The translations under genes and the position numbers were made by a program. A stretch of DNA of 14,280 nucleotides, taken from the NCBI GenBank assembly GCA_028276215.1, contig JAPYWT010000014.1, forward strand, positions 1 to 14,280. The letters are read 5' to 3'. The notes below the pieces were generated by a model, which saw only the letters and a list, made by a program, of their open reading frames with translations, made no database searches and had not been told where the DNA came from. This document shows, in pieces, positions 12,173 to 14,280 of the stretch (positions within the stretch are counted from its first letter, which is position 1; every line of letters starts with the position of its first letter). The DNA is from Thermoflexus sp. (GTDB lineage: Bacteria > Chloroflexota > Anaerolineae > B4-G1 > DUEL01).

Positions 12173-12748
12173 CTATCCCAGCCGGGGCTTGGCGATGATT
12201 TCCATCACCCGCAGGTCAAAGAACGCCTGAGCGTTGGCGGGTTTGAGGACCAGCGCGGTGTCGGCCCCCCGACCCGTCCCGGCGATGGCGATGCAGGGTT
12301 CCCCGACCCGAACCAGCCCGGCATCCGCCGCCATCAGCGCAATCTCTATGCAGACCTTCGTCCCTTCGCCGAAGTTGCGCAGGGTGAAGGCAATGATCTC
12401 ATCGGTCAGGTAGGTGTTCAGTTTGCGGCGCACGGCCCGGTTGATGCCCCCGAAGGCGTGCTGACAGGTGAGGATGCGCCCGCCGCCCGCTTCTATCGCC
12501 GCGCGGTATTCGGGGAGCAGTTCCTGATCGTTCGGTGCCCGGAAGCCGGTGGAGTGGGTGACCACCACCACGTCGTGGCCCCGAAATACCTCCACAGCCT
12601 TCACGCCGGTTTCTCCAGTGGTGCTGGCGACGAGAACCGTCCGGATGCCCAGTTCGTCGGCCCGACGGCGGGCCGCCTCCAGCGTCGGGTCGGTGTTCTG
12701 GGGGCCGGGTTGGTCAAAGTAGAGGGTGGGAACAACAACCGCAGTCAT
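12173..12748 (-). CDS. Free-standing pyruvate kinase C-terminal (alpha/beta) domain-like protein
   Basis: A 191-residue protein resembling only the C-terminal regulatory domain of pyruvate kinase (PK_C fold). The catalytic TIM barrel and B domain are absent, so it cannot be a pyruvate kinase. Visible features are an early THEAARRRADELGIRTVLVAS-type segment (22-42: TLEAARRRADELGIRTVLVA), the sugar-phosphate-loop-like STTGETGVKA (42-51), VVVTHSTGF (61-69), and IAIAGTGRGADTALVLKP (153-170). Stand-alone PK_C-like proteins occur in archaea and Chloroflexota; their ligand and role are not established. The start is firm, with AGGAGGTCCCG just upstream. It lies 65 bases after rarA on the same strand, the gap being a 9-base tandem array, so co-transcription is likely. 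Confidence 0.85.
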   Translation of the reverse strand: MTAVVVPTLYFDQPGPQNTDPTLEAARRRADELGIRTVLVASTTGETGVKAVEVFRGHDVVVVTHSTGFRAPNDQELLPEYRAAIEAGGGRILTCQHAFGGINRAVRRKLNTYLTDEIIAFTLRNFGEGTKVCIEIALMAADAGLVRVGEPCIAIAGTGRGADTALVLKPANAQAFFDLRVMEIIAKPRLG

Positions 12749-12763
12749 CGGGACCTCCTGTTG

Positions 12764-12808
12764 GAAGAATCAGAAGAATCAGAAGAATCGGAAGAATCGG
12801 AAGAATCA
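12764..12808. repeat. Nonamer tandem array, unit GAAGAATCA/G (5 copies)
   Basis: Five 9-base units (three GAAGAATCA and two GAAGAATCG) followed by two shortened copies GCGAATCA and GCGATT. It begins four bases upstream of the PK-C-like ribosome site and ends at the rarA stop codon (12814). Unlike the other arrays in the window, the period is 9. Confidence 0.9.
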
Positions 12809-12813
12809 GCGAA

Positions 12814-14175
12814 TCAGCGATTGGCTGATCCTTCTTTATTTCTCCGAATTCTCTCCAGACGGCGAAGGATGACCCGCTCGTAGCCGTGGCCTTTGGGCCG
12901 AAACCAGTTCCCCTCCACCCCGTCCGGCAGGTACTGTTGCTCTACCCAGCCCTCGGGGTAGTCGTGGGGGTAGCGGTAGCCGGGGTGCTCGCCCATAGTC
13001 TGCCGGTAGTGCTCCCGCAGGGGGCCGTGGAACAGGTCGGACTTATCCCGCAGGTGAAGGGGGACGGGCCTGGGGCCGTGCTCCTCAATGTGGGCCAGCG
13101 CCTGCCAGTACGCGCCGACGGCGTTGGATTTGGGCGCCGTCGCCAGGTAGAGGGTCGCCAGGGCCAGGTGGTACTGGCCCTCGGGCAGCCCCACCCACTC
13201 AAAGGCCTGGGCACAGGCGTTGACCACCACGACGGCCTGCGGATCCGCCAGTCCCACGTCCTCCGCCGCCAGGATGTAGAGCCGCCGGAGGATGAACCGG
13301 GGGTCCTCCCCCGCCGCGACCATTTTCGCCAGCCAGTAGAGGGCCGCGTCCGGGTCGGAGCCCCGCACGGACTTGATGAAGGCGGAGATGGTGTCGTAGT
13401 GCTCGTCTCCGGCCCGGTCGTAGAGGAGCGCCCGCCGCTGGATGGAGTCCTCCGCCACCGCCAGGGTGATGTGGACGGTCCCCGTCTCGTCCGGCGGGGT
13501 GCTCTCCACCGCCAGTTCCAGGGCGTTCAGCGCGGCCCGGGCGTCCCCGCCCGCGATGCGGACCAGGTGGTCCATTGCCTCCGGGTCCACCCGGACGGCG
13601 CGGCGTCCGTACCCCCGCTCCGGGTCCGAAAGCGCCCGCTCTATCACCAGCCGAACCTCGTCGTCGGTGAGGGGCTTGAATTGGAAGACGCGGGAGCGGG
13701 AGAGGAGCGGCCCGACCACCTCAAAGTACGGGTTCTCGGTGGTGGAGCCGATGAGGGTGATGGTGCCGTCCTCTACGTGAGGGAGGAGGGCGTCCTGCTG
13801 GGCGCGGTTGAAGCGGTGGATTTCGTCAATCAGGAGGATGGTGCGCCGCCCGTACATCCCGCGCCGTTCCTTCGCTTCCTGGACGACGCGCCGGATGTCG
13901 GCCACACCCGCCATGACCGCGCTGAGAGTCTCAAAGTGGGAGCGGGTGGTGTTGGCGATAATCATCGCCAGCGAGGTCTTGCCGGTGCCGGGCGGGCCCC
14001 AGAAGATGAGGGAGGAGAAGAGACGGTCGGTCTCAATGGCGCGGCGCAGCAGACGGCCCTCGCCCAGGATGTGCTCCTGCCCGACAAATTCGTCCAGGGT
14101 CCGCGGGCGCATCCGCGCAGCCAGCGGTGCTTCTTCCCGTATGCGTTTCTGCCCGAAATGCTCAAAGAGGGTCAT
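12814..14175 (-). CDS. rarA: Replication-associated recombination protein RarA (MgsA/WRNIP1 family AAA+ ATPase)
   Basis: A 453-residue DNA-dependent ATPase related to clamp-loader subunits, acting at stalled replication forks. Domain landmarks are RPRTLDEFVGQEHILGEG (23-40), Walker A GPPGTGKT (60-67), Walker B LLIDEIHRF (114-122), sensor 1 GSTTENP (143-149), arginine-finger LLSRSR (157-162), sensor 2 GGDARAALNALE, and the C-terminal tetramerisation region with IKSVRGSDPDAALYWLAKM, EDVGLADPQA and the terminal GYRYPHDYPEGWVEQQYLPD-type stretch. The ATG at 14175 follows GCGGAGGCGG and starts at the usual MTLFEHF. An in-frame extension of 29 codons upstream is not conserved-looking and overlaps hairpins. 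The PK-C-like gene follows. No promoter was convincing upstream. Confidence 0.95.
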   Translation of the reverse strand: MTLFEHFGQKRIREEAPLAARMRPRTLDEFVGQEHILGEGRLLRRAIETDRLFSSLIFWGPPGTGKTSLAMIIANTTRSHFETLSAVMAGVADIRRVVQEAKERRGMYGRRTILLIDEIHRFNRAQQDALLPHVEDGTITLIGSTTENPYFEVVGPLLSRSRVFQFKPLTDDEVRLVIERALSDPERGYGRRAVRVDPEAMDHLVRIAGGDARAALNALELAVESTPPDETGTVHITLAVAEDSIQRRALLYDRAGDEHYDTISAFIKSVRGSDPDAALYWLAKMVAAGEDPRFILRRLYILAAEDVGLADPQAVVVVNACAQAFEWVGLPEGQYHLALATLYLATAPKSNAVGAYWQALAHIEEHGPRPVPLHLRDKSDLFHGPLREHYRQTMGEHPGYRYPHDYPEGWVEQQYLPDGVEGNWFRPKGHGYERVILRRLERIRRNKEGSANR

Positions 14176-14227
14176 GGGCCGCCTCCGCAAGGGGTAACTA
14201 TTCAGCCGATTGAAATCGTCCTTCCTG

Positions 14228-14280
14228 GGCACTTCGTGCCGGGTGTCGGCCTTCGCCGACACTCTGAGGTCGGCGAAGGC
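14228..14280. repeat. Stacked hairpins at the right window edge
   Basis: Three overlapping inverted repeats lie upstream of rarA: GGCAC/GTGCC (14228-14240), GTGTCGGC/GCCGACAC around CTTC (14243-14262), and GCCTTCGCCGAC (14249-14260) with its complement GTCGGCGAAGGC (14269-14280). The last two compete for the same arm. The element is probably cut by the window edge. It could be a terminator of an upstream gene or a dispersed palindromic repeat. Confidence 0.55.

Noticed and set aside
12125..12883. 252-codon plus-strand frame opposite the PK-C-like gene that translates the nonamer array as Ser-Glu-Glu repeats
   Set aside because: Antisense to a well-supported gene; the acidic repeat is simply the 9-base array read in frame.
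14176..14262. 29-codon N-terminal extension of RarA
   Set aside because: The ATG at 14175 has a good ribosome site and the usual family beginning; the extension is made of hairpin sequence.
1..14280. tRNA, rRNA, riboswitch or complete transposase genes
   Set aside because: I looked in every gap for tRNA-like cloverleaf ends, rRNA motifs and transposase-like frames and saw none that I could support.

Overview
The window is a GC-rich bacterial chromosomal segment of ordinary gene density. Nearly all genes lie on the minus strand. The exceptions are a small cysteine-rich protein and a superoxide reductase on the plus strand near 1.6-2.4 kb. Several genes point to a thermophilic, anaerobic or microaerophilic lifestyle: an archaeal-type cofactor-independent phosphoglycerate mutase, a neelaredoxin-type superoxide reductase, a fused inositol-phosphate cytidylyltransferase/CDP-alcohol transferase of the di-myo-inositol-phosphate type, and an intein-bearing RtcB with archease. 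Together with the tandem-repeat-filled gene gaps this suggests a thermophilic Chloroflexota-like (Anaerolineae/Thermoflexia) bacterium. That placement is inference; no rRNA or tRNA is present to confirm it.

Layout. 0-1.35 kb: apgM (-) with its own promoter. 1.35-2.42 kb: a divergent promoter region, a metallothionein-like small protein (+), a roughly 200-bp nested inverted-repeat element and superoxide reductase (+), ended by a strong two-way terminator. 2.48-4.0 kb: nadE and a nicotinamidase-like hydrolase (-), a small NAD-salvage pair. 4.0-4.5 kb: a toxin-antitoxin remnant with an intact DUF2281 antitoxin and a truncated PIN toxin. 4.5-7.44 kb: a lipoprotein solute-binding protein and the bifunctional DIP-type synthase. 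7.6-8.03 kb: a YjbQ-family protein. 8.1-11.9 kb: rtcB interrupted by a 509-residue intein, a Phd-type antitoxin without a toxin, and archease, the RtcB activator. 12.17-14.18 kb: a free-standing pyruvate-kinase C-terminal-like domain protein and the AAA+ ATPase RarA.

The most unusual feature is non-coding. Five gene boundaries carry short tandem arrays with a strict 7-bp period but unrelated or only loosely related unit sequences, and a sixth carries a 9-bp array. In two genes (archease and the solute-binding protein) the start codon sits inside the array, and in two others (yjbQ and rtcB) the stop codon falls in the terminal degenerate unit. A second theme is two antitoxin genes, each followed by a toxin gene that looks destroyed. 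A third is the RNA-repair pair rtcB/archease, where the ligase's metal-binding cysteine is also the residue that must complete intein splicing.
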